Shown: in pieces, positions 1 through 10,600 of the stretch | How the letters are laid out: each line of letters begins with the position of its first letter | Position numbering within the stretch: the stretch's first letter is position 1 | NCBI GenBank assembly: GCA_958450325.1 | Contig: OY288242.1 | Location: 72,380,062-72,444,061, forward strand | DNA: 64,000 nucleotides | Source: Agrostemma githago | Taxonomy: Eukaryota; Streptophyta; Magnoliopsida; Caryophyllales; Caryophyllaceae | Direction: 5' to 3' | Notes under the pieces: model-generated | What the model saw: the letters and a program-made list of their open reading frames with translations, nothing else | Databases searched by the model: none | Told to the model about the DNA's origin: nothing | Translations under genes and position numbers: made by a program

Positions 1-1489
1 CTCCCGTCTTGAACCCAAACTAGGAGACTACCTAGGTTCGTCATAGGATTCGATATCGCTCCTGCTAGGGGTAGTTTTGTGGCTTTCTATGTCAGACATG
101 GAACAAGTAAAGGAAAACACGAGTCTCATTTCCTGCGGTCGTTATAGATGTGCCTGTAATAGTCACGTGGATGTGCTCACAGTGTATGATGTGTTCATCA
201 TGTTCTCGGAAACACATAAGGAAAGCATATAGTAGAGATCGAATATTGAGAGCTGATTTTATTGAATTTTGAAAAGAGGACAGAATGCAAATGACTCTGA
301 CTCTGATTTGGAAATGAGGATGTAGGGTATCCTAGACTCTAACTCAGACTTAGACTCGAATCAAACCGGACTTTCGGATGCTCAGTTGGTTGTTTTTTTT
401 AGTAAGGTCCTTGATTGGAGAGAACGACAGGTGCCACGACTCACCTAAACGCAGCTTTGCGCAAATGCAAGAGAGGGAGTCAAACTAGACACGGCTCGGG
501 GTGACGGGAATGACTATAATTCTTGGATCGGGACACCCGAACGTTGACCTAGACAAATTGACGACCGCGAATTGGACTCGAGCTGCAGAAGGGTGAGTCC
601 GAAAATGGGGCGACCGTGTTTGACCGCGTCCCGTGCTCGAACCAACCGTGGTGACTTAACCCTAGGTGACTCGAGTGTTAGTAGCATGGGTTCGACTCGA
701 AGAAGGCATCATAAGGACGCCGATGCAGGATGAATGTAGGGTACCTACTCGGGCGGAGGACAGTCCCCGAGTGAGACTAAAGACTCTAGTAGGACTCGGA
801 TGGTGTGACATCTAAGTGACTCAAAAGTAGGATACGTGAGACAACACGTGTAAGACCTGAACCTTAGAGCGACCATGATTGATCGCTCTGCTGAAGGGTA
901 GCCCCCGAGAGAGGAAAAGCCTGAAAAGGAAATGACTCGGAAAGGACACCTAGACGGGTGATTCGTGAAAGGTGGGCTTCTCTTAAGATTCGGCTATGTG
1001 GGTCGAGTCATGTTCGAAGGAAGGTCCACGTGAGATATTCTCCAAACTTTGGACTCGATTGTGTAAACGGGCCTTCCCTTGTAGGAGTATGTCCTACGTA
1101 GGTGGGCCATGCCTTAGTCACTGGGATAGGGAGGAAACCTGTGATGTAAGATCGACGGAGTTTCGACGCTAAAAACCTTCGACGACTTATGACAAGACCC
1201 AACACTACTAAATACGGGAAGTTCTAAGAAGAGGAAAGTTTTGAGAAGTCCGAGAAAATCGGTGGATGGCCCGATTTTTTTCGAAAATCGGAAAAGTGCC
1301 ATCGGGCCGCAATTTTGAAGGTTTGAAAATATTTTTGAATTTTGAAATGGGCAGCATACCGGCTAGAAATAGGCTATTTTGAGTAAAATCATAAGTCCTA
1401 AATTCGGTAGGTTTCCGGATTTTTGAAAAGTTGAATAATTGGAATTGTGAAATTCGAATATCGAAAAAAAGAATTTCCGATAATTTGAA

Positions 1490-1650
1490 AAAATGGAAAC
1501 GGGATCCCGAAGATTTGAAAATCGAAAACGGCATCTCGAAGATTTGAAAATTGAAAATGGCATCACGAAAATTTTGAAAATCGAAAATGGCATCTCGAAA
1601 AATTGAAAATCGCGAATGGCATCTCGAAAATTTTAAAATTGAAATTGAAT
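1490..1650. repeat. Minisatellite in the retroelement leader, about 30-bp unit
   Basis: A unit of about 30 bp containing GAAAATGGCATCTCGAA is repeated four to five times with variation. The Phe-rich reading frames across it on the minus strand are by-products of the repeat and not genes. Confidence 0.6.
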
Positions 1651-2208
1651 TTTGGAAATTTGAAAATCGAATGGTGGATCGGAAATTCAAATTTTGAAAT
1701 GGACAGCATGCCGGCTAGAAAATAGGCTTGTTTTGAGTCAAATCTTAAGTCTAAATTTCGGCAGCTTTCCGAGTTTTTGAAAATTGAATATTTTAGAAAA
1801 GACGCAATTTTTTTGAAATGACGGTTTTTTGAAAGCGACACGGAAACCAAGTAGCAAGTAGTCGCGCAAGCATAATAACGACGCCATGTATGCTCTACAC
1901 TAAGTCTAGGTCGGTCTAAAAAGGGTCTATACCAGTGCACATAGCGTATCCGAGAATCGGGACGGACTTTCTAAGTCGAGTTGAGCTTAGAACATGCCGC
2001 GAAACCCATACGAATCGACTATGAACACCTTTGACATATCCATGTTGGAGTATATCATGGTATAGTGGGACGTCGGTCGCCAGTACCGGCCCGGGTAAAA
2101 ATGGGGTTATGCATGAACCGTAAAACTAAAACGCGTATTGTACTAGTCAGACGATTTCTATTCGAGTCTGACCCTGAGGATGCCGATGGTAAGTCACGCA
2201 TCAGTTAA

Positions 2209-2228
2209 TCCCCAGCGAAGTCGCCAAA
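2209..2228 (-). other. Primer-binding site, tRNA-Arg-like
   Basis: On the minus strand the 20 bases directly after the LTR end read TTTGGCGACTTCGCTGGGGA. They differ by one base from the site in element A and by two from that in element D. A PBS of this kind is typical of Ogre/Tat elements, where it is assigned to tRNA-Arg. The tRNA assignment is from family knowledge. Confidence 0.75.
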
Positions 2229-2406
2229 TTGTGGACATGACATAGGTCCACCCCGACGCGGCCACGCGCGGGTTTGGGGAGGCGAATGAATCTCCATATT
2301 AGATGAGTCGAATTGAAATTTAAATTGAAGTGGAGTCGCCACCGAACTTTGTGGGAGTTCGGGCCCGTTCGAACCCACTTTATATCTTAGTGGGCCATGC
2401 ACAAAG

Positions 2407-4626
2407 CACTACTTAAAACACGTGAAATTGCGTCGGACTACCTGCGTCGGATTAATAATCCGACGCACGTATAATAACTGTGTCAGTCTACGTCGGTTAA
2501 TCCGATGCAAATAACTTGCGTGGGAGTAACCGACGCAGTCCGCCTCCATGATACAGGCGCCAATAATTTCGTGTTGGCACCACTACGTGTTTGAGTTGCG
2601 TGGGATTAGCCGACGCAAGACCGACTGAAAAGGAAGGGGTTGCGTTGGCTAATCCCACGCATATGTTGTCGAGTCAACGCTTAATGTTGCGTGGCTAGTA
2701 TTTAGGAAGACGCGAACTGCATCAGATTAGCCGACGCACAAATTAAAAGTGCGTTGGTCTGCGTCGGCTAATCCCACGCAATTGTGTTGACTCAAAGCGA
2801 CCAGTCAGCACAGAGACCGGTACTGCATCGGATTAGCCGTCGCAAAGTTGAATATTGCGTCTAGTTGCGTCAGCTAATCCGATGCAGTGTACGTTAATAA
2901 AAAATAAACGCTCCCAGTCAAAAGAATAAAATGCGTTGCATCGGATTAGCCGACGCAACGTTGAATATTGCGTCTAGTTGCGTCGGCTAATCCGATACAG
3001 TGTATGTTAAAAAAATCCAGGCAACGTAATTAAATGCGTTGCATCGGATTAGCCAACGCAAAGTTGAATATTGCGTCTGGTTGCGTCGGCTAATCCGATG
3101 CAGTGTATGTTTAAAAAAAATCCAGGCAACATAATTAAATGCGTTGCATCGGATTAGCCGACGCAAAGTTGAATATTGCGTCTGATTGCGTCGGCTAATC
3201 CGATGCAGTGTATGTTAATAAAAAATAAACGCTCCCAGTCAAAAGAATAAAATGCGTTGCATCGGATTAGCCGACGCAACGTTGAATATTGCGTCTGGTT
3301 GCGTCTGGTTGCGTCGGCTAATTCGATGCAGTGCATGTTAAAAAAAATCCAGTCAACATAATTAAATGCGTTGCGTTGGATTAGCCGACGCAAAGTTGAA
3401 TATTGCGTCTGGTTGCGTCGGCTAATCCCACGCAATGTTTTCAATATATAAAAAAAATAAGGCAACAACTAAACAGACCCAAGCAGCCTTTGTAATTAAA
3501 AAAAAAACGTACAGGTACTGCATCGGATTAGCCGACGCAAACTTGAAATCTGCGTCTGGTTGCGTCGGCTAATCCCACGCAAAGTTTTTAATATATAAAA
3601 AAAAAATAAGGCAACAACTAAACAGACCCCAAACCCCAAACCCGAATCTCCCTCTCTCCCTAAAACGCAAACGACGACGACACGCGCGCAGAGACCACCG
3701 ACAACACCCACCTCCGGCGTCACAGAGATCTCCGGCGACTCTCCTCTTTCCGGCGACCACCATCCTACCCAGATCCGGTGACCACCACCCTAAGTCGACC
3801 CCGAAATCGAAACCCTAAATCGTCCTGCTCCGGCGAACCCATAAACCGACGACCCCTTCCCTCTTTCCGGCGAGTATAACCCCTCCACGCACGACGAAGG
3901 CTGCCGGCGAACCCGAATCCCAGCCCCTCCAGCGAAGTCAGCCCCGAAAAACCCTAACCCGACCCCCCTCAATTCTCAGGTATGATACTTAGTACTTAAT
4001 TGTTTTTATTAAGTTAATTGTTACTTAATTAAATTGATTGGTAGTTAATTAGATTAATTAGTTTAATTATGTTCATTTTATTAGCATCTTAATCAAATTA
4101 ATCAGATTAGAGAAGTAAAGGAGGTTAATTAGATTAATTAGGTGATTATGTTACTACCTAAATTAGGTTAATTTGATGTTGATGTTAGTACCTAAATTTG
4201 GTTAATTAGATTAATTAAGTACGTACATTAGGTTAACAAGTGTACATTAGATTAATCAACTCGATTTTGAGGGGAAAATGCAAAGGAATAGAGGAGGACC
4301 ACAGAATGAATATAAGGTTCGATTTTATTTGCTGGCAGAAAATGGGTGGCTAGTCATGTACATTTGGGGCGTTCATGAATCGGTCTTTTTTTTGGGTAAG
4401 GGAATTTTGTAGCTAATTGAGAATATATACAAGTATCCGAAAATGATAGTGTAGTGATAGTTGATTAAGTGTACATATACTTGTAGACAGAATGCAACAA
4501 AATTTATAACAAAATTGATTATTCATGGAGTAATTCACAAGATATAGACTATAAATTGTAGTAAATTAGATTAGTACTAGTAGGTAATTTAATGAATTAG
4601 TGGATTAGTATGTAATAGTAGTAATA
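2407..4626 (+). mobile_element. CACTA (En/Spm-type) transposon, left part only
   Basis: The end motif CACTACTTAAAACACGTG starts at 2407, directly at the breakpoint of the LTR fragment. It is followed by a dense array of about 20-bp palindromic subterminal motifs (2425-3600) and then a C-rich leader with repeated CCGGCGA-like motifs (3630-3978) that ends at a CAG/GTATGA splice-donor-like site near 3978. Terminus, subterminal repeats, then a GC-rich leader with an intron is the arrangement of the 5' end of plant CACTA elements. No transposase reading frame and no matching right terminus were found before the Helitron-like end at 4627, so the element is truncated or continues elsewhere. AT-rich sequence from 3980 to 4626 looks like intron. 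Confidence 0.65.
2425..3600. repeat. Palindromic subterminal repeats of the CACTA element
   Basis: The motif TGCGTCGGCTAATCCGACGCA and variants recur in both orientations about every 30-60 bp. Between about 2930 and 3440 they are organised into five tandem units of roughly 104-115 bp, starting near 2932, 3035, 3139, 3251 and 3366. Each unit holds two opposed motifs separated by an AT-rich spacer. In CACTA elements such motifs bind the element-encoded TNPA-type protein. That role is inferred here. Confidence 0.75.
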
Positions 4627-4660
4627 CTAGTGTAATACCCGTGACACGTCACGGGTTTGT
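4627..4660 (-). mobile_element. Helitron 3' terminus (hairpin plus CTAG)
   Basis: On the minus strand a 9-bp stem (4637-4645 with 4648-4656, loop of two bases) is followed about 6 bases later by CTAG, with T as the next base. A hairpin followed by CTRR, inserted before T, is the Helitron 3' signature. A similar, weaker hairpin lies at 4707-4726 but lacks CTRR. The body would extend to the right, and I could not locate its 5' end. Confidence 0.5.
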
Positions 4661-5141
4661 GAACTTTTTTTTTTAAATAATAGAAAGTTAAAAATTAAGT
4701 GTAATACCCGTGAAAATTCACGGTGTTGAAACGTTTTTTGCAACAAAAGTCAAATCACAATCCATATGAGGTGAACGGAAAGACAATATTGACTTAAAAT
4801 AACGTAAATGAAATGAATATTGACGCATATAATTATTATAGTGTGCTCAATATCGAAGACAAAGAATCCACGTGAGTATGTAGGTAAATAACAATTTTGG
4901 AGAATGTATGATAAATGTAGATGTCTTAATTATAACGACATATGACGTCAAAATAAATGAGTACGTGTATAGTACTGTATGTGTTTGACACAATTCAAAC
5001 AAAAAAAGAAGACCTATAATATACCTTATGACCTCTAAAATGCAAATATTTTTGGAACGGAACCCACCCGAGCCGAAATTACTGATTAAAAAATATTAAT
5101 ATTATAGACTAAAATTTCACAAAATAGTACGGAATAAAAAA
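4661..5141. other. AT-rich, no gene seen
   Basis: No coding potential on either strand. It is presumably Helitron body or old intergenic sequence, and it contains the second, degenerate terminus-like hairpin near 4707-4726. Confidence 0.4.
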
Positions 5142-5353
5142 TACTTCATCCCCTTCTCTATAATCTTACACATTTTCTATTTTGGTAATCTCTATTATTT
5201 TTTCACTTTCCTTTTTAGTATGTCTTTTGCGGTTCTTATTATTTGTGACACCACTTTCTTTTTCCACTTCCATTTTCATCCACATTTCAGTCCACCCTTA
5301 TTAATTTTCTTCCTAAAACTATTGTAGATCATATAAAAGAAGGGGAAGGAGTA
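5142..5353. mobile_element. Stowaway-like MITE, about 212 bp
   Basis: The left end TACTTCATCCCCTTCT and the reverse complement of the right end, TACTCCTTCCCCTTCT, match at 14 of 16 bases. The ends begin with TA, as in Stowaway/Tc1-mariner MITEs (TACTCCCTCC-type termini). The interior is non-coding. Confidence 0.6.
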
Positions 5354-5682
5354 TTTATTATTTATTTTCAAAATTTCTTTGGTAATAATTTTATTATAAA
5401 AAAAACCCGAAGTAGTATGTTTTAAATCATATTTTTATCACATGATTATTATAATGATAAAAAATTCAATGAATCGAGTCAAAGTTTGTTATGTGTAAAA
5501 AATTCTATATATTCGTATTCTAATATAAATGCAATATTAAATAAAAGGGAAATAAATGATTAAGAATTGAAACCAAAGATTTCAAAAAAAAAATTGAAAC
5601 TAAGAATGAAAATTTATTTACATTTAAAAAAAAGTAAAGACAATTAACAATTTTCAAACGCGTTATTAACGATTTTTAACGG

Positions 5683-6366
5683 TTTTGAACTCGAAGCTCG
5701 TCACTTTTTAACGGTTTTTAACCCGAAACCCGTCATTTTTTAACGATTTTTAATCTGAAGCCCGACATTTTTTAAAGGTTTATTAACTTTTGTCAAACGC
5801 GTTGCAAATGCTTATAGTTTGTTGAAATGTTCTATGATATGCTTGGTGACACGGAGTATATTTTAAACAATTGATGTTATGTGTGTGGATATGATTAATT
5901 GGACCAATAAGTCTCTTGTGAGACGGTCTCATCGTAGAATTATTGAGAGACCTCTCACATAGAGTTAATTATTAATTTAATACAAACCTCCTATGCGAGA
6001 GGTCTCACGGCAGGTCTTTTGAACCCGAAGCTCGTTATTTTTTAACGAATTTTAACTCGAAGCCCGTCATTTTTTTAAGGATTTTAACTCGAAGCCGGCA
6101 TTTTTTTACGGTTTATTAACACTCGTCAATTGCATTACAAATGCTTAGGTTTGTTGATATGTTCGATGGTATGCTTGGTGACACGGAGTATATTTTAAAC
6201 AATTGATGTTATGTTTGTGGATATGATTAATTGGACCAATAAGTCTCTTGTGAGATGGTCTCACAGTAAAATTACTGTGAGACCTCTCACGTATAGTTAG
6301 CTATTAATTTAATACAAACCTCCTAGTATGCGAGAGGTCTCACGATAAATTTACCGTGAGACCGTC
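5683..6366. repeat. Two-copy tandem duplication, about 334 bp
   Basis: Copy one (5683-6015) and copy two (6017-6366) share the same order: a run of related AACGGTTTTTAAC-type phrases, a CTTGGTGACACGGAGTAT block, and a segment rich in self-complementary GTGAGACGGTCTCA. Matching words are offset by about 334 bp. The same GAGACGGTCTC word reappears near 62860, so it belongs to a dispersed repeat of this genome. Confidence 0.75.
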
Positions 6367-7983
6367 TCATAGGATTTTTTGTGTAATTGGACATAATATT
6401 ATTATTCACTAAGTACATGCTATTTTTCTTGCATTATATGGAAAGAAGTTGATGATAAATCGATATTAAATTTAAATACTACTTTTTTTTAATCTTTTCA
6501 TTTCTCAATATATGAGTGAGGTGTTATATTAAAATGGGATGATAAAAAAATGGAGAAAGTAACAAACTCTATAACGGAGGACAAATTAAAACAAATCCAA
6601 ATTGACCCATTGTACAATCATAAATAACTGACCCGATAACGTTTTGACTCAACCTTATTATAAAATATATGCTGACCCGATATGATCCATTTGAAACCCA
6701 GCCTAAACTTTACTTTGCACTTTTTAATTAGAACAAACAAAACAAACACAAATTGACACATTAGTTGATCATAATCAGGTGACCTGATAACACCTCAACT
6801 CAATCTTATACGGAGAATTTGCTTTGTTCCAATAGGTTCTTTATGTTTGTTAAGGAGAATCTCTAATAATTTGGATTGGAAATGTGATTTACATGACGAA
6901 TAAGTCTTATGATAGATTGTCTCACACTAACCTAATTTTTCAATATACTCGTACTTGAAAATCAGGTGCTTTTGAGTTCTTCATCAAAAGCGGCTCTTGA
7001 GTTCTTCATCCAAAGCACTCACTGCCCCTGAAATTTTAAAATTGGACAAATCTTAAAATTAGCACAATTTATTTGTATGGTCGATAAAAATTATTGATAA
7101 TCAATATCCTCAAACAATCATAGAAAAAAAATATACTATACATTGTGAAAAGCATACTCAAATTGCAACTCATCAAGGAGTTTAATTAATGATTATAAGT
7201 TACAAAGAGTAATGCATGGGAACACGACTCACGCGGTCGATAATGCAACTAATCTAAGATATTTTTTCATATTGATATCTTTATCAAAACCGTATTTTTG
7301 TATTTTCCATAAATTTATAATATGTTTAGATTTTATAGATCTTGGTCATTATAATTTTTAAATTGTACTGCCGCTTTACCGTTAACGTGATGAAAAGTTT
7401 CATTTTCGTAGTTAAGTTGTAACAATTGATCGAGTACTTAAGTGCGATTTAAAAATAATACGGAGTAATATTTTAAGACGATTTACTGAAACATTATAAG
7501 AAAGGTGTTATTTTAAAAAACAATTCTTAAACGATAAAGACGGTTTCTAAATAAGATGAGTAGCATCACTGCATCAACTTAAACACGTAGGAGTAGTAAC
7601 ATATTCCCTCAGTCTTTAAAAGATTTTCCCACTTACCTATTATAGAAGTATATATATGAAGAGTATTTAATGAAACGTGACGATCTTAGTCGACGGATTT
7701 AATATAATCTAAATAAAATCATTATTAAGAAACAACAAATGCTTAAAATGTCATTCCGTCAACAGTCAACACGCGTCATCTTTAGTGCGCTGGATATTAG
7801 AAATCAGGCATAACTAAAACCCTAATCCTTTTACTTATTTCCTCACAAATACAGTAGCATTTAACAAATATCTGTAATAATGGACACAGTATTGAGTGTT
7901 AGTACATTGAAGATGACATATTTTTGTAAACGCAAATTGATAATCAAATCTATTGATACTTATTCGTTTTTTGGTTTAATTAC
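6367..7983. other. AT-rich intergenic sequence, nothing recognised
   Basis: No reading frame of interest. A weak CCCTCAGTCTTTAAAA-like phrase near 7605-7622 resembles a decayed Stowaway end, but no partner end was found. Confidence 0.4.
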
Positions 7984-7986
7984 TTA

Positions 7987-8752
7987 GGGGGCGTTTGATT
8001 GGTGAAGGGGTAAGGGAATGAAATCAACAAAGGGAATAGAAAGGAAAGGAAAAGGTTAGCCTTTGATGTTGTTGGTTGTTTGTTTACGAAATGTAAGGGA
8101 ATGAGAAATAAATCAATTTCCGACGCCTCACTTTTTACCAATTAAAAAACTAATTTTTTCTTATTCATGTTGAGTATTCATAATATTATTATATTAATCA
8201 AATACTTGTTGAAAATAAAAATGTTAAAAAATATATATACAAGCTTACGAAGTACTCCGTAAAATATTATGAAGTATTTATGAACATTTTATTACTAAAT
8301 GATATAAAAATAATAATTCATATAACTTTTTTGAATTAATTTTTCAAACATGTTAAATAATAACTTTTTAATTATTATTTCAAATATAATATATAATGGT
8401 TCAGGTCTCAATCCTAAATTAATGGGTTATTTCAGGTTTTGGTCACACAGGTCGCATGTCAAATATTTTAAGTCTCTAAAATAACTAGGTCGAGTTTACG
8501 ATCGGGTCAAAATTTATTAGGTCTAGTATCTAACGGTGAGGAATTAAGGATGGTGATGGTGATGGTAAGGTAATGAGGAATGAAAATTTAAACCCTAGGG
8601 GGGTGGGTAATGAAGATGGAGGAGTTTGGGGTTTTGAAGAGGAATGAAAGGGGGGAAAGGGAATGGAAAAATGGTAAAACAAACGACAACAAAGGGAATG
8701 AAACAAGTTGATTCCATTTCCCTTTCCTGTAGACCCCAAACCAAACGGCCCC
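7987..8752. mobile_element. PIF/Harbinger-like MITE, 766 bp, TSD TTA
   Basis: The left terminus GGGGGCGTTTGATT and the reverse complement of the right terminus, GGGGCCGTTTGGTT, match at 12 of 14 bases. They are flanked by identical TTA trinucleotides (7984-7986 and 8753-8755), the target preference of PIF/Harbinger. Subterminal GGGAATGAAA-type blocks are also inverted. No transposase is encoded, so it is non-autonomous. Confidence 0.75.
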
Positions 8753-8967
8753 TTAGTCTCCAATACATTTGTTATTTTCAAATTTTCAATATATAGCATT
8801 AAATGAAGGTGAAGATTAATTCTCCCTTAAACAATCTCATTTCAATTTTATAAGCTATTACACCTAACTATTCTAAAACACTAAAAAAATGGACTTATTT
8901 TCAAAGAGAGCTTTGTGGTTGAGACACCTCACTATGCTTGGTGTCTTCTTTTATATAAAGAAGATTA

Positions 8968-9224
8968 GTGTTAGTAGTAGTCATATTAGTATTAGTAGTA
9001 GTAAATTAGTAGTGCTAGTAGTAATAGTAGTAGTATGAAGAAATAAAATACTTCATTACTACTACTAATACTACTACTAACATTACTAATCTCCTACTAA
9101 TACTAGTAACCTACTACTAATACTACTATTAAACTACTACAACAAATCTACTAACACTACTACTACTATTCTCCTACTAATCTACTACGGAGTATCTACT
9201 ATCTACCATTACTACTAATCTACT
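8968..9224. repeat. TAG/CTA trinucleotide array with an internal inversion centre
   Basis: The array runs as TAG repeats until about 9030 and then switches to CTA repeats after a short palindromic centre (TATGAAGAAATAAAATAC followed by TTCATTA), making a large imperfect inverted repeat. It is interrupted by the CACTA-like element at 9225 and resumes at about 10300. Confidence 0.85.
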
Positions 9225-10290
9225 CACTACAAGAGAATTACAATTCAGCTACTAATTTAGCCACTGCCTAAAATTCAATCTCTAAATATATAAATTAGCT
9301 ACTACTTTTGAGACATAAATATATTTAGTCTCAATTTTAGAGATCAAAATATAGTGGCAGCTAATTACGTCGCTATTACAGAGACTAAATAAAGTCAATA
9401 GCAAATTTGGTATCTAATTTAAGTTTTTAGATACGGAAAAACGTCAGTAGCTAAAGTCGTCTCTATATATATCGACATAAAATTGCGAATAATGTATTTA
9501 GTTTTTATATAGGAGACCAAAGTAAATTCGTAAATAAGTGTAGTAGTTATTATAGAAACGAAACCAAGTGGGTAGCAATTTTAGTGTCTAATTTAAATTC
9601 TTAGCTACGGAAATAAATTGGTAGCTAAATTTAGTTGTCAGTTGTTACTATCATGTATTTTTTATATTTCTTATGATATAATATATGTATATTATTATTG
9701 AAGTATTACAAAAATATCTTACAATCCACATTTTAATGATTAATTGTACCTTTAAGTATACATTCATTGCCCAAATAAACATAAATCTACAAGTGGTCCA
9801 ATGGTTTGAATGTTGGTCAAGTGTTTGAAGGTTACGGGTTCGATTCCTCTTGCAAACATAAATCGTTAGTTTCTATACAAGAGGCAGTGGTGTGGCTTAG
9901 TGAGCTAGCAACGTAGCTCTACATGTTGTGTTCGATATTCAGTGTGGTATGGTGAACTAGCTATGGTGATGTGGTGGGGTAGGGGTGTGACATGTATTCC
10001 TTGTTTTTTCGTGGCCATTTTAGATACCAAAAATTTGCGTCGCTAATTTTGCTACAACTGAATCGGTCTCTAAGTTCATCCCTAAATTAGCTACTATACA
10101 ATCTGCGGTCGCTAATGTAGCTACTCGGATTTTTGTCTCTATTATTGTCTCAAAATTTGCTACCACACTTTCGTCGCAAAATTGGTAGCTAATTTTGGTC
10201 GCTAATTCAGTAGCTAAATTAGCGACAAGGCGTTTAGCTACTAATGAAATTTAGTCACAAATTCGGTCTCTAAGCTAATTAGCTACCGAA
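9225..10290 (+). mobile_element. CACTA-like non-autonomous element with TAGCTA subterminal repeats
   Basis: The end motif CACTACAAGAGAATTACA at 9225 fits a CACTA terminus. On both sides of the element (9245-9650 and 10010-10290) short motifs such as TTAGCTAC, GTAGCTAA and TGGTCTCTAA recur in both orientations, as in subterminal regions of plant CACTA elements. The middle (9660-10005) is AT-rich and contains Pol III-like boxes. I did not find the expected TAGTG right terminus, so the end coordinate is approximate. Confidence 0.6.
9794..9847 (+). other. tRNA-like Pol III A and B boxes (possible SINE head)
   Basis: TGGTCCAATGG (9794-9804) fits the A box and GGTTCGATTCC (9837-9847) fits the B box, at tRNA-like spacing. 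There is no cloverleaf or anticodon arm that I can close, so it is not called a tRNA gene. A second, weaker pair follows near 9900-9945. It may be a tRNA-derived SINE inside the CACTA-like element. Confidence 0.35.
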
Positions 10291-10299
10291 TATTGAAGA

Positions 10300-10600
10300 T
10301 CTACTTCTACTACAAAACCATTAATCTACTACTACTACTAATAATTTACTATTTCTAATACAACTACTACTACTAATAATTTTCTACTTCTAATATTACT
10401 ACTAATACTAATAATCTACTACTACTTCTAATATTCTATTATACTAGTACTAATTATATTATACTATTACTACTAATACTAATTTTATACTTATAATAGT
10501 AGTAGTAGTATTAGTAGTAGTATGAAGTAATAAAATACTTCATTACTACTACTACTAATGCTACTACTAATATTACTAATCTACTACTAATATTATTAAT
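10300..10600. repeat. CTA/TAG trinucleotide array, second segment
   Basis: It continues the array broken by the preceding element. A second inversion centre with almost the same palindrome as the first (TATGAAGTAATAAAATAC then TTCATTA) lies near 10525. Element A inserted at its right end. Confidence 0.85.

Larger units (their letters stand above)
1..2406 (-). mobile_element. Truncated gag-less LTR retrotransposon of the A/D family
   Basis: Read on the minus strand, this is the last part of a 5' LTR (2230-2406), a primer-binding site (2209-2228) and the internal leader, running off the left window edge. Positions 1-300 match, in reverse complement, the post-gag region of element A around 15480-15793, and 880-920 matches A's leader around 14230-14275. 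The stretch between them is about 0.5 kb here and about 1.2 kb in A, and I see no gag reading frame, so gag has been lost. Remnants of the repeated GAGTC motif (about 290-360) mark where A and D carry their Ser-Glu repeat. The LTR is cut at 2406, where a CACTA terminus begins. Non-autonomous and decayed. Confidence 0.8.

Noticed and set aside
1208..1690. 160-aa Phe/Ser-rich minus-strand frame
   Set aside because: It runs through a retroelement leader minisatellite and has no domain.
8530..8799. 89-aa Pro/Ser-rich minus-strand frame
   Set aside because: It overlaps the right end and terminal repeat of the Harbinger-like MITE and is not conserved coding sequence.
9794..9847. Functional tRNA gene
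   Set aside because: A and B boxes are present, but no acceptor stem or anticodon arm can be paired.
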